Shown here: piece after piece, positions 41,842 to 50,034 of the stretch
Layout: every line of letters starts with the position of its first letter
How positions within the stretch are numbered: the first letter of the stretch is position 1
Assembly: GCA_020633205.1 (NCBI GenBank)
Contig: JACKEB010000011.1
Coordinates: 1,098,501 to 1,162,500 of the forward strand
Direction: 5' to 3'
DNA from: Polyangiaceae bacterium
GTDB lineage: Bacteria; Myxococcota_A; Polyangia; Polyangiales; Polyangiaceae
DNA: 64,000 bases
Notes under the pieces: generated by a model
The model's input: the letters and a program-made list of their open reading frames with translations, nothing else
What the model was told of the DNA's origin: nothing
Database searches by the model: none
Translations under genes and position numbers: made by a program

Positions 41842-42782
41842 GGTTTCGGGTGCGGATTCCCGTCCGCGTCGTAGGATTGGTCTTCGTATTGGGAGACCTT
41901 GGTTTCCTTGAGGTCGCCGTTCTTGTCGAAGGGTTGAGTGACCTTGATGTAGTCGGCGTCAGCCTTGCCTTCTCGTACGTCGGCGGCCATGTCTCGCTGC
42001 TCTGGGAGGGCGCTCGTGTCGTTCCCCTGCTTGTCCAACAGCTGATTCTTGTACTCTGGTGTGCCCTGTTCGTAGCGTTCTCCAGGGTTGTCACCTTTCC
42101 GTGAGGAACTGTTGGTGCCAGCGCCGCCCTTGCTCTCGGCGATGACGTAGTCTGGTGGCGGCGGATCGATCTTGTAGACGCTGTCGAAGGTGTTGGCACC
42201 CGAGCCTTTCTTGACTTCCGTCACCTCCGTCGGCGGTGGGAACATCTCTTTGACCGCGTGTTCGGTTGCCGCGTCGCCAAGGGCTTCCGAGTGTTCTCGC
42301 GCGGCTTGCTCGTCTTCCTTCGCCTTCTTCTCGTGTTTTGCGGCGTCCGCGTCGTGCTTCGCTGCGGCGCTCTCATCTCCCTTCTCGCGCGCCTCTTCTG
42401 CCTTCCTCTTGGATTCGGCCTCTTTGTCTCGTGACTTCTGCGCTTCGTCGAGGTGCTTCTTGCGATCTTCAGCAGCCTTCTTGGCCTTCTTGGTGCCGCC
42501 GCCCTTCATCTTCACTTCATGGTCATCGGGCAGCTTGATTTGCTTGCCGCCCGCTGGCTCATAGGGTCCTTCCTTTGCGTAGTGTGTCGGCTTGTCGCTA
42601 CCGCCGGCGTTCGGGTCTTTGGCGAACTTGCCCTTCTTTGGGCCATCCGCGTGGCGCAGGCGTCCATCCTTGTCGCGATAGGTGTTCGGCGGATCCTGCC
42701 TCCCCGCCTGCTCTTTCGCGTCCCCCCCCAGGGCTTTCGACACTGGATTGCCACCATCCGCGTGGTGTCCCTCCGCCTTCAA
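41838..42782 (-). CDS. Toxin 2, orphan Rhs tip (predicted PD-(D/E)XK nuclease)
   Basis: 314 aa, in frame with an upstream Rhs remnant; only a non-ATG start (TTG of DPLGL region) is available. After KAEGHHADGGNPVSKALG it has the shared NTYRDKDGRLRHADGPKKGK block, a charged coiled-coil-like middle and the nuclease core with Asp in FDSVYKIDPP and E-S-K in YVIAESKGG, then GERYEQGTPEYKNQLLDKQ. It ends DGNPHPKP. Overlaps ImmA2 by 4 bases. Predicted to be silent unless recombined onto the Rhs core. Confidence 0.75.
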   Translation of the reverse strand: MKAEGHHADGGNPVSKALGGDAKEQAGRQDPPNTYRDKDGRLRHADGPKKGKFAKDPNAGGSDKPTHYAKEGPYEPAGGKQIKLPDDHEVKMKGGGTKKAKKAAEDRKKHLDEAQKSRDKEAESKRKAEEAREKGDESAAAKHDADAAKHEKKAKEDEQAAREHSEALGDAATEHAVKEMFPPPTEVTEVKKGSGANTFDSVYKIDPPPPDYVIAESKGGAGTNSSSRKGDNPGERYEQGTPEYKNQLLDKQGNDTSALPEQRDMAADVREGKADADYIKVTQPFDKNGDLKETKVSQYEDQSYDADGNPHPKP

Positions 42783-42857
42783 CCCCAGTGGGTCACTGAC
42801 AAGCGTCGGTGACCCATTGAACCCTAGTAGGTTGTACCCTCCAGCAGTTCCGAGCGG
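42780..42857 (-). repeat. Rhs-core 3' remnant ahead of toxin 2
   Basis: Short form, PLGTAGGYNLLGFNGSPT and LVSDPLGL, joined to linker L4 at PLGTAG, the same breakpoint as cassette 5. Confidence 0.85.
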
Positions 42858-43001
42858 CAGGGTTGCCTCCCCCGGCCGCTAGTGCCGAGGGAAACAGCTT
42901 GAGGTTTCAAAGAGCTAGGACGTGATGTCCTGAAATCTTGCGCGTCCGCCCCTCCCCGGCGCCGGCCGCGTCTCGCTGCCTTACGCGCGCGGGCGGAGGG
43001 G
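42858..43001. repeat. Inter-cassette linker L4
   Basis: 144-bp copy of the linker with several small gaps relative to L1-L3 (for example a C-run shortened by one and GCTGCCTTACG for GCTACCGCTCG). It follows ImmB1. Confidence 0.85.
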
Positions 43002-43530
43002 TTAGTAGATGAAGCCGAAGAGGGCGTTGTTGCGGGCGTGCGCGATGGTGATCCAATCGGAGACGCTGGAGCAGGATGGACTCCAGGTCCGCATCGTCGT
43101 GCTCGGGTGGCTGGTCCTCAGCAATGGTGCGGCGGTTCTCACTTGGTCCTCCGACCAGTGCCCGAATTAGAAAGTCGCTGGCCAGGGGTGAACGGGAAGA
43201 CTCCGTGGCCGTACACCAGCTGGTCCAGCGAGAGCGCGCAGGGTGGGCGAGTAGCGCCTGGTCGGCGTCCTGGATCGTCGCCTGACGGATGGGTGAGACG
43301 GCGCCGTTGTCGAGCTCCACGCCAAAGTGCTGACAGAGCGCCTCGAAGGCGAAGATCTGCTGTTCTGCATCCCCGCGGCAAGCGCCTGCCTTGACGAGCT
43401 GCATGGCTTGCGGCCAGGTGCTGTCCGAGCAAACCTTCTCGAGGCGGTCGAGGAGCTCCGGGTCGTTGCTCCCCAGGGCGGCCTTCAGCGCCGCTTCATC
43501 GACGCTGTAGATCATGATCCCGCGTGACAT
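43002..43530 (-). pseudogene. ImmB1, immunity-type gene of cassette 1, frameshifted
   Basis: Opens with MSRGIMIYSVDEAALKAALG and matches ImmB5 to about QALLAHP, then changes frame, returns for LASDF, changes again, returns for QPPEHDDADLESILL and changes once more. At least four single-base indels relative to the intact copies. Follows ImmA1 by 2 bp. Confidence 0.75.
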
Positions 43531-43532
43531 GG

Positions 43533-44423
43533 TTAGCTCTCTCCCGTCACTTCGTAGAGCGTCTTGAAATGCTCGAGCAGGCCGGCAGGTGGTCCGTCGA
43601 TCAGCCAACGCGGCGTATAGTCCGACTCGACCGCGTAGGTGAGTCCGCGGGACTCGCCGTCGATCGCAAGCGCGGTTCCGAGCCAGTCGTGATAGCTGTC
43701 CGGGTGTGACTTGTTCTTCCCGGTGCCCCAGAGCGCCTTGAACGCCTTGAGGGCGTCGAGCGCAGCCTGGTTGAAGGCGGCCTCATCAGCCGCGCGGATC
43801 GCGCGCGCGACATCCAGCTTGCTCAGATCGAGCTTCGCCAGTCGTGGGCCCGAAATGGTGGCGACCCTGGCGCGCTCTGCTCGTCGGTCTCGGTGGCGTG
43901 AGCGTCGAAGTCCGGCGAGTCGAGCCAGAAGTCCCGGAGCGCCGCGGCCAGGGAGAGCTGATATCCATCACGCTGGCCGGGAATCCGCTTGAACTTCGCG
44001 TGGTCATACGCAAGGAGCGATTGCACGGCTTCTGCGCGCCTGAGGATCTTCGCGCAGGCCACGGCGTGCCACCAGTCGCGGGGTTGCTCCGAGGCCGGGT
44101 ATTGCCCCAGGGAGACGCAATGTCTGTCCGCAGAGCTCGACCTCCACTTCTCCGGGCGCGTACCAGAGCCTGAAGCCTGCAACGGCGTAGTCGACCGAGG
44201 CGCTCAGGAATCCCCAGAACGACTGGACGTCGTCGATCAGGAGCATCTTGTTGGCGCTCCTTCGCTGAAGCGGCGCCATGTCTCCGGGCCTGCGAGGGTC
44301 CTTGTGCGCCTGAACAACCGCGCGGCCTCGCCAGTTTGCCATCCAGCGCTCTCGGTCTCTCGCTACTTCGCCTTCAGCATAGAAGTCGTGGAGCGGGTGG
44401 CGTTTCAGTTTGAGTTTGGTCAT
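43533..44423 (-). pseudogene. ImmA1, immunity-type gene of cassette 1, frameshifted
   Basis: Starts MTKLKLKRHPLHDFYAEGEV and reads through LYAPG-type and VELCGQTLRLPG blocks, then loses frame near 44080-44095 and again near 43865. The rest matches ImmA5 in shifted frames and ends with LYEVTGES and stop at 43533. Indels relative to ImmA2/5 are single-base. Confidence 0.75.
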
Positions 44424-45370
44424 GGTCTTGGATGGGGTTGCCGTCGGCGTCGTACGACTGGTCGTCATACTCGCTGACCTTGGTCTCTTGAGGTCGCCGT
44501 TCTTGTCGAACGGCTGGGTCACCTTGATGTAGTCGGCGTCCGCCTCGCCATTTCGAACGTCTAGGGCCATGTCTCGTTGTTCCTGGGGCGCGTTCACGTC
44601 CTCGCCTTGTTTCTCCAACAGCTGATTCCTGTACTCCGGCGTTCCCTGCTCGTAGCGCTCGCCTGGGTTGTCGCCTTTCCGCGAGGAGCTGTTGGTGCCG
44701 GCGCCGCCCTTGCTCTCGGCGATGACGTAGTCCGGTGGCGGCGGATTGACCTTGTAGACGTTGTCGAAGGTGTTCGCGCCCTGCCCCTTCTTGACTGGAG
44801 TCACCTCCTTGGGAGGCGGGAACATCTCCTTGACGGCGTGGTCGGTCGCGGCGTCGCCGAGCGCTTCGAGTGCTCCCGAGCAGCTTGCTCGTTCTTCTTG
44901 GCCTTGCTCTCGTGTTTCGCCGCGTCGGCGTCGTGCTTGGCGGCGGCCTCATCGTCGCCCTTCGCGTGCCTCTTCAGCCTTCTTCTTGGATTTGGCCTCC
45001 TTGTCCCGGGACTTCTGCGCTTCGTCCAGGTGCTTCTTCCGGTCCTCGGCTGCTTGCTTCGCCTTCTTGGTTGAGCCGTCCTTCAGCTTGACGTCGGCAT
45101 CGTCGGGCAGCTTGATCTTCTTGCCCTCCGCGGGACCGTAGGGGCCCTCCTTCGCGTGGTGGGTTGGCTTGTCCGCGCCGCCGGCGTGCGGATCCTTTGC
45201 GAACTGCCCTTTTCCTTCTCCCGAGGCGATCCTCAGCCTGTCGTTCTTGTCGCGATAGGTGTTCGGCGGATCCTGCCTCCCCGCCTCGCATTCCTTCCGC
45301 TTCCCCGGGCTCTCAACACTCGGATCCCCCGAGTGTGCCTTCTTACCCTCCGCCTTCAACCCCAGCTGGG
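44420..45370 (-). pseudogene. Toxin 1 (tip joined to the Rhs core), frameshifted
   Basis: Homologous to toxins 2 and 5 throughout: KAEGKKAHSGDPSVESPG, NTYRDKNDRLRIASGEGK, a charged middle, then the nuclease core FDNVYKVNPPPPDYVIAESK with GERYEQGTPEYRNQLLEKQ. Single-base losses near 44968, 44868, 44485 and 44445 break the frame; the last would restore an NPHPRP end overlapping ImmA1. Two more single-base insertions separate it from the Rhs core. If the indels are sequencing errors, this is the active tip of the Rhs effector. Confidence 0.72.
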
Positions 45371-48300
45371 TCACTGACCAGCGTCGGCGCGCCCATTGAA
45401 CCCTAGCAGGTTGTACCCTCCAGCAGTTCCGAGAGGATCCGGAGAGAGCCATCTTCCTAACGAATTGTCAAAGTAGCGGTACCTCGTACAACTGAGACCA
45501 GTCTCATGATCCCAGTATTGTCCTTGGAGCCTGAACGGGGACTCCAGGGGCGTCGTAGCTTCGACGTTCGCTCGCCAAACTTCAAGGGTTTCGCCCCAGG
45601 CGCTGTGGGCGGCGCTCCAGACGATGCTGCCGTCGGTTCGCAACAGCTCCTTGGGCGTCCCCAGGTGGTCGACGATGACCTGGTAGACTTGCCCGTCCTG
45701 GCTCTGGATGAACGGGACGTAGCTCGGCTCGTGTTCTCGCCCGACGACTGCGTGCCCCGCGACGTGCACGTGGACACGTTGCCAGCCGCTGCCGTGCTTC
45801 TCGCCGCACAGCTCGTCTTCGTCCCACAGGTAGGCTACCTCGTATTCCGGGCGCTGCTCCGGCGCTTCGCTGGGGTCGAGCTCTTCTCCGCTGAATAGCT
45901 TGGCCAGCACCGGAATGAGCTGCTCGGGCTTCGGCGGCGGCGGCAGCACGCGCTTGCGCACGCGGCGGCCCCAGGCGTCGTAGTCGAAGCGGACGCGGTA
46001 GCCGTCGGGGCGGCGTACTTCACGCAGCTGGTCCCAGACGTCCCACTCGAACTCCGTGGTCTCGCCGCTCTGGCGATTCCGTCGGGCAACGAGTCGGCCC
46101 AGCGCGTCGTTCTCGTAGTCGTAGTAGCCGTGGCGAATCAGCTTGTTGCCGCGATCCGTGTAGGCAATGGCGGGCGAGCCGAGCGCCTTGAACCAGTCAG
46201 GAGGCAGCGCTGGGTCAGCTGCCAGCGGGAGCTGGGCCTGCGTGGCGTCATGAGCTGCAGGCGCCGGCAAGTGGCCCCACAAGGGTTGCCCGTCAAAGGT
46301 GCGCAGGCTCGCGTCGACGCTCCCCGCGGCGTCGTAGTCGTAGTGCTCCACCAAGCGCTCGCGCTCGGCGGTATCGAGACGGTCGGCGGCGTCGTAGCGG
46401 AAACGCTGACCGCCCCAGATCGCATCGTCGGAGCGGCTCAGGCGGCCGCAGTTGTCGTAGCTGAAACGGCGCTCGCTGGCGTTCTTCCACTGGGGGTTGG
46501 GCGAGGGGGGGAGTTGGTAGCGGGCGGCGCGGTTCGGCGCCAGAGCCAAGCCGTCCGGCACGACCACCCGGCGCGCGGCGAGGTGCCCTTGCACGTCGTA
46601 CTGACTGTCGATGGCGAAGGGCGCCTGGATTATCTGATGGTTGCCTTCAGGGAGCGTCTGAAGTGTTTCCGCGAGGCGACGTGCTTCGAGGCCATCGATG
46701 TTGCGCTGCACGTGGGTGCGAACCGCGACACCACCCTTCGGATGGTGCACCACTGCGCACAGGTCGCCCGCCACGTCGTACTCGTATTCTGTGCGCTCGC
46801 CGAGGGCGGTGCGGCTCTTTACTCTCCCGCGGGAGTCGTAGGCCCAGCGGAGTTCGAACTCATCAGTAGGGCCGATGCGCTCGCAGATCACGCGTCCCAA
46901 CGTGTCGCGTTCGAAGTGAGTCTCGATGGTGGCCTGGGCGTCCTCAGCGGTCGCCTTCATCACGCGACCATGGGAGTCCCGCTCGAAGGTCAGCTTGCCG
47001 CTGCTGGTCGTCTCCTCCAGGACGTTGCCTAGCGGATCGTACGTGAACTCGCGATACGTACCGTCGCTGCGCTCGATGCGTTGCACCCGCCCGGCGAGGT
47101 CGTAGCTGTAGCTCAGCTTGCGACCGTCGAAGGTGTCTTCCCCAGTGAGCTGCCCCGAGAGATTGTATCGATAGCTATGCTCCTCTCCGCGTGGGTTCGT
47201 GATGCTCGCCAGGCGGTCTTCGAGGTCGTATCGGTAGTGCCACTCCGCTCCGTCAGGTCGCCGGCGGCTCAGGAGCTTGCCTGTGGTGCTGTAGGTGCTG
47301 TGAGTCGTCCGACCGGCGGCGTCGACAGACCGTGTCACCAAGCCGTGAGCGGTGTGCTCGAAGCGCTCGGCGCTACCGTCGGGAAATGTCTGGACGAGCA
47401 GGCGGCCGTAGACGTCGTGCTGATAGGTCCACGTGCGGCTCGCTCGTCCGTCGCCGAACGTGTCCGTGCGCTGGGCCACGTAGCCGAGCGCGTCGTACTG
47501 GTAGCTCGTGCGTAGCCCACGAGCGTCTTCTCGATACAGGAGTAGCCCTTGCTCGTCGTAGAAGCGCTTCTCCAGTAGTACGCCGCGATCGTTTGGGTCA
47601 GCGCTGCCCGCGTAAACGGCTGTGATCCGTCCTTGTTGATCGCGCGCGAAATAGCGCTCCTCCCCCCCACGATCTCGTGTGCGGATCAGGTCGCCGAAGT
47701 CGTCGTACCAGGCTTCCGTGAATTGACCAGCGTCCGACTTGATGCTTGCGTAGCCGGGCCAGTAGCTCCACTGCGTGACGTTTCCCGCGGGATCTACCTC
47801 ACGGGTCTTGTTGCCGAGGCTGTCGTACTCGTACTCCCAAGTCTCACCCGCTGCGTTGGCCTGCTTGGTGACGAACAGGTCCTCGTCGTACTCCCGCTCG
47901 GTCCGCAGGCGGTCGTCAAGAGCGCGTTCGATGAGGAGCTGGCCTTGCGGCCCGAAGTGGAACTCCTCAGCGCTGCTATTGCCGGTCGCAACCGTGCAGT
48001 CGAGGGAGGTGCGGGTCAGCTCTCGGTGGTAGTAACCGCCAGAACCGCTGGTTTTTTTGCAGAAGCCGCTTGCGTCGTATTGCCAGTTGACCTCGAGCCC
48101 GAGCGGGAAGCGCGCCTTGCTCAGCCTGTGAAAGCCGTCGTAGATGTATTCCGTGCGGATTGAGTCGGCGTCGACGACTCGGGCGAGCTCGCCCGCCTCG
48201 TGGTACTCGTAACGAGTCTTGGCGACCTCGATGGCTTCGCCTCCCGCTGCAGACTTCAGCAGGCACACCGCGCTGATCCGTCCCGTCTGGTCGTACTCGA

Positions 48301-49120
48301 GGAGGAAGCTCCAACCTCTGCGATCCATGACGCGGCTCAGCGACGGGACCGACCCTGTGCGGTCGTAGTAGAGATCGATGCCGTTCCCTCGGGCATCGGT
48401 GATCGCTGTCAACCACCAGCAGTTCGCAAGCTTTTGGTTGGGGAAACGCGTGAAGGTGTACGTCCGGCTACCCCGCAGCTCTCGCAGGTAGATGTAGTCA
48501 CCCTGGCGGGTCGCCTCCAGGTTGGCACCCCGCAGTCTCTGCGGTCGATCTGGCGATCGGATGAGCGCGTCTCCCAGGTCCAGGTAGCGCCCATCGGGAC
48601 GGCGACAGGACAAACGGCCTGCAGTCTCGAAGATGAACTGATCGAAGCCGTGGCTCCAACCGGGGCCGAACGGCAGTGACTCGTTCGCGGCGCCGGAGTC
48701 GTAGTGGCGCGTGAACCCGAAAGGCCAGGCGCCGTTGCCGCTCTGCCCAGGGAGGTCAGGGGAGAGCGTTTTCGTGGGGATCTGCTGGGGAGCGGCGATG
48801 CACAGGTCTTGGACGGTTTCGAAGACGTGCCCCGTCCAGGCGTCTACCGGGTCGGCCAACCCCTTCTTTGGTGCGTGATTCCCGGCCGCTGTTGGCGAGC
48901 TATTCGCTGAGTCCGTCCCCCGGGGGCCATCCACGCTCGCGCCGTGGGGTGCTTGGGCGTTCGTTGAGTCCGTGCTGGCGTTGGCAGTTCCGCCCTTCGT
49001 CTTCGAGGAAGACTGCCCCGGCGCCATGTCGGCCGACGTGTGAGGCGCCTTGACCACACCCTCGTTGTTGCCTGACGTCGTCGAGCCCTCGACGTCATCG
49101 CCGCTTGCTGTCGTTCCCAT
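45371..49120 (-). CDS. Rhs core protein (YD-repeat T6SS effector shell)
   Basis: 1249 aa, ATG at 49120, 7 bp after the PAAR-like gene. A Ser/Asn/Gly-rich start of about 85 residues is followed by a DUF6531-type N-terminal Rhs segment (ADPVDAWTGHVFETVQDL and FGFTRHYDSGAANESLPFGPG cut for length). Dozens of YD repeats span about 270-1010 (YDSLGNKTREVD, YDALGYVAQRTD, YDLAGRVQRIE). The end has the conserved core closure GQYWDHETGLSCTRYRYFDN, then RWLSPDPLGTAGG. It should continue SPTLVSDPLGL with self-cleavage and the toxin, but a frame change at NG-RADAGQ ends it early. Rhs cores form a shell that encloses the C-terminal toxin; this one is loaded with VgrG and PAAR. Confidence 0.92.
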   Translation of the reverse strand: MGTTASGDDVEGSTTSGNNEGVVKAPHTSADMAPGQSSSKTKGGTANASTDSTNAQAPHGASVDGPRGTDSANSSPTAAGNHAPKKGLADPVDAWTGHVFETVQDLCIAAPQQIPTKTLSPDLPGQSGNGAWPFGFTRHYDSGAANESLPFGPGWSHGFDQFIFETAGRLSCRRPDGRYLDLGDALIRSPDRPQRLRGANLEATRQGDYIYLRELRGSRTYTFTRFPNQKLANCWWLTAITDARGNGIDLYYDRTGSVPSLSRVMDRRGWSFLLEYDQTGRISAVCLLKSAAGGEAIEVAKTRYEYHEAGELARVVDADSIRTEYIYDGFHRLSKARFPLGLEVNWQYDASGFCKKTSGSGGYYHRELTRTSLDCTVATGNSSAEEFHFGPQGQLLIERALDDRLRTEREYDEDLFVTKQANAAGETWEYEYDSLGNKTREVDPAGNVTQWSYWPGYASIKSDAGQFTEAWYDDFGDLIRTRDRGGEERYFARDQQGRITAVYAGSADPNDRGVLLEKRFYDEQGLLLYREDARGLRTSYQYDALGYVAQRTDTFGDGRASRTWTYQHDVYGRLLVQTFPDGSAERFEHTAHGLVTRSVDAAGRTTHSTYSTTGKLLSRRRPDGAEWHYRYDLEDRLASITNPRGEEHSYRYNLSGQLTGEDTFDGRKLSYSYDLAGRVQRIERSDGTYREFTYDPLGNVLEETTSSGKLTFERDSHGRVMKATAEDAQATIETHFERDTLGRVICERIGPTDEFELRWAYDSRGRVKSRTALGERTEYEYDVAGDLCAVVHHPKGGVAVRTHVQRNIDGLEARRLAETLQTLPEGNHQIIQAPFAIDSQYDVQGHLAARRVVVPDGLALAPNRAARYQLPPSPNPQWKNASERRFSYDNCGRLSRSDDAIWGGQRFRYDAADRLDTAERERLVEHYDYDAAGSVDASLRTFDGQPLWGHLPAPAAHDATQAQLPLAADPALPPDWFKALGSPAIAYTDRGNKLIRHGYYDYENDALGRLVARRNRQSGETTEFEWDVWDQLREVRRPDGYRVRFDYDAWGRRVRKRVLPPPPKPEQLIPVLAKLFSGEELDPSEAPEQRPEYEVAYLWDEDELCGEKHGSGWQRVHVHVAGHAVVGREHEPSYVPFIQSQDGQVYQVIVDHLGTPKELLRTDGSIVWSAAHSAWGETLEVWRANVEATTPLESPFRLQGQYWDHETGLSCTRYRYFDNSLGRWLSPDPLGTAGGYNLLGFNGRADAGQ

Positions 49121-49127
49121 GACGCGC

Positions 49128-49436
49128 TCAGATGTCGAACTTCTTGTTGATCTTGCCGGTCACCAGATCGTGAACGGGGCAAGGGTTCGATGGGTTGTTG
49201 CCGGGAGGATCTACATCGAACTTGTTGCCAGGAACGATCTGCTTACCTTTACCAACGATTAGCTTGGTGGAGGGCTTGCTGGCGGAGCTAGGCTTGGCCG
49301 TGTGGGGAAAGGGCGCCGGCACTCCGTCAGGCTTTGGAGGCGGCATCGGGGGAATGTTGCTGGGCGTCGGGGGCGCGATGAAGGGGATGGAGACCTTCGT
49401 CGTGAGGGCTTTCCGCTTGGAATAGGTGGTGCCCAT
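49128..49436 (-). CDS. PAAR-like (DUF4150-type) spike-tip protein
   Basis: 102 aa, ATG at 49436 overlapping the previous stop by one base (TGATG). The pattern PPMPPPKPDGVPAPFPHTAK, then STKLIVGKGKQIVPGN and NPCPVHDLVTGKINK, is the PAAR-like/DUF4150 form seen next to Rhs genes: a Pro-rich start and short turns with Gly/Pro, lacking the strict PAAR tetrad. It would cap a VgrG trimer and link it to the Rhs N-terminus. Shorter than many members, and without an obvious effector extension. Confidence 0.72.
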   Translation of the reverse strand: MGTTYSKRKALTTKVSIPFIAPPTPSNIPPMPPPKPDGVPAPFPHTAKPSSASKPSTKLIVGKGKQIVPGNKFDVDPPGNNPSNPCPVHDLVTGKINKKFDI

Positions 49437-49924
49437 CAGGGAAGCTCCACCTTGGCGGAGTACACCCGCACGTTGGCGTGGACGCGCATGTAGAGGCGTT
49501 CGCCGTTCAGGCGCATGCGCCCTCGTTGTTCGAGCTGGAGCTCGCTCTGACCGCTGCGCAACCGAACTTCCTCGTCCGCCTGGACATTCACCCGGCGCGC
49601 GCGCACCTCGAGGTCGCCTTCGGCGTTCACGCCGGGGGTCATGCGCGTCTGCAGCGCGCCCAGGATGAGCAAGCTGTCCTGCGTGGGGCTCACCAGCACC
49701 ATTGCGCGGCGCTGGAGTACGTCCTGGATCAAGCTCGCCTCGACGCCCGGTGCCAGCTCTGCTTGAACCAGCTCGCCGTCTAGCAAGCGGACGGAGTAGG
49801 TCGAGGCCGCAGCCAGCTCGACGAAGCCCCCGTAGAGCGCGCCCGGGGTCAGCTGGGTCGCAGCTCCCCGTTTCCGGGTGGTCTTGAGCGAGGGGACGGC
49901 GCGCAGGGCTCGGGGCTTGGCCAT
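49436..49924 (-). CDS. DUF6484-like T6SS accessory protein
   Basis: 162 aa of mostly beta sequence with short turns, no signal peptide. It has LLDGELVQAELAPGVEASLI and MVLVSPTQDSLLILGALQTR, which look like a small beta-barrel part, then VNVQADEEVRLRSGQSELQL, which resembles the short repeats of VgrG-type beta helices. Proteins of the DUF6484 type occur between VgrG and PAAR/Rhs genes in myxobacteria. It overlaps the PAAR gene start and lies 110 bp after VgrG-1. Possibly a connector between VgrG and effector; unproven. Confidence 0.55.
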   Translation of the reverse strand: MAKPRALRAVPSLKTTRKRGAATQLTPGALYGGFVELAAASTYSVRLLDGELVQAELAPGVEASLIQDVLQRRAMVLVSPTQDSLLILGALQTRMTPGVNAEGDLEVRARRVNVQADEEVRLRSGQSELQLEQRGRMRLNGERLYMRVHANVRVYSAKVELP

Positions 49925-50034
49925 GCATCCTCATCGGCCAGCGCTCGAGCTGGTTGCGCGCTTTTCTCAGAAAGCGCGTTTCGCGTGTCCCGGTCCAACC
50001 AGGGTGCTGCGGGAGAGCTGTAAGTGTTCGGGAT

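Noticed and set aside
45371..49120. Rhs core as a secreted insecticidal Tc toxin
   Set aside because: No TcB/TcC-like partner; it follows VgrG, PAAR-like and DUF6484-like genes and has the DUF6531-type start, which fits T6SS Rhs.
49128..49934. 268-codon frame covering the PAAR-like gene and more
   Set aside because: The first part is antisense-like Arg/Ala sequence out of frame with the DUF6484-like gene; the last 102 codons from 49436 are the real PAAR-like gene.
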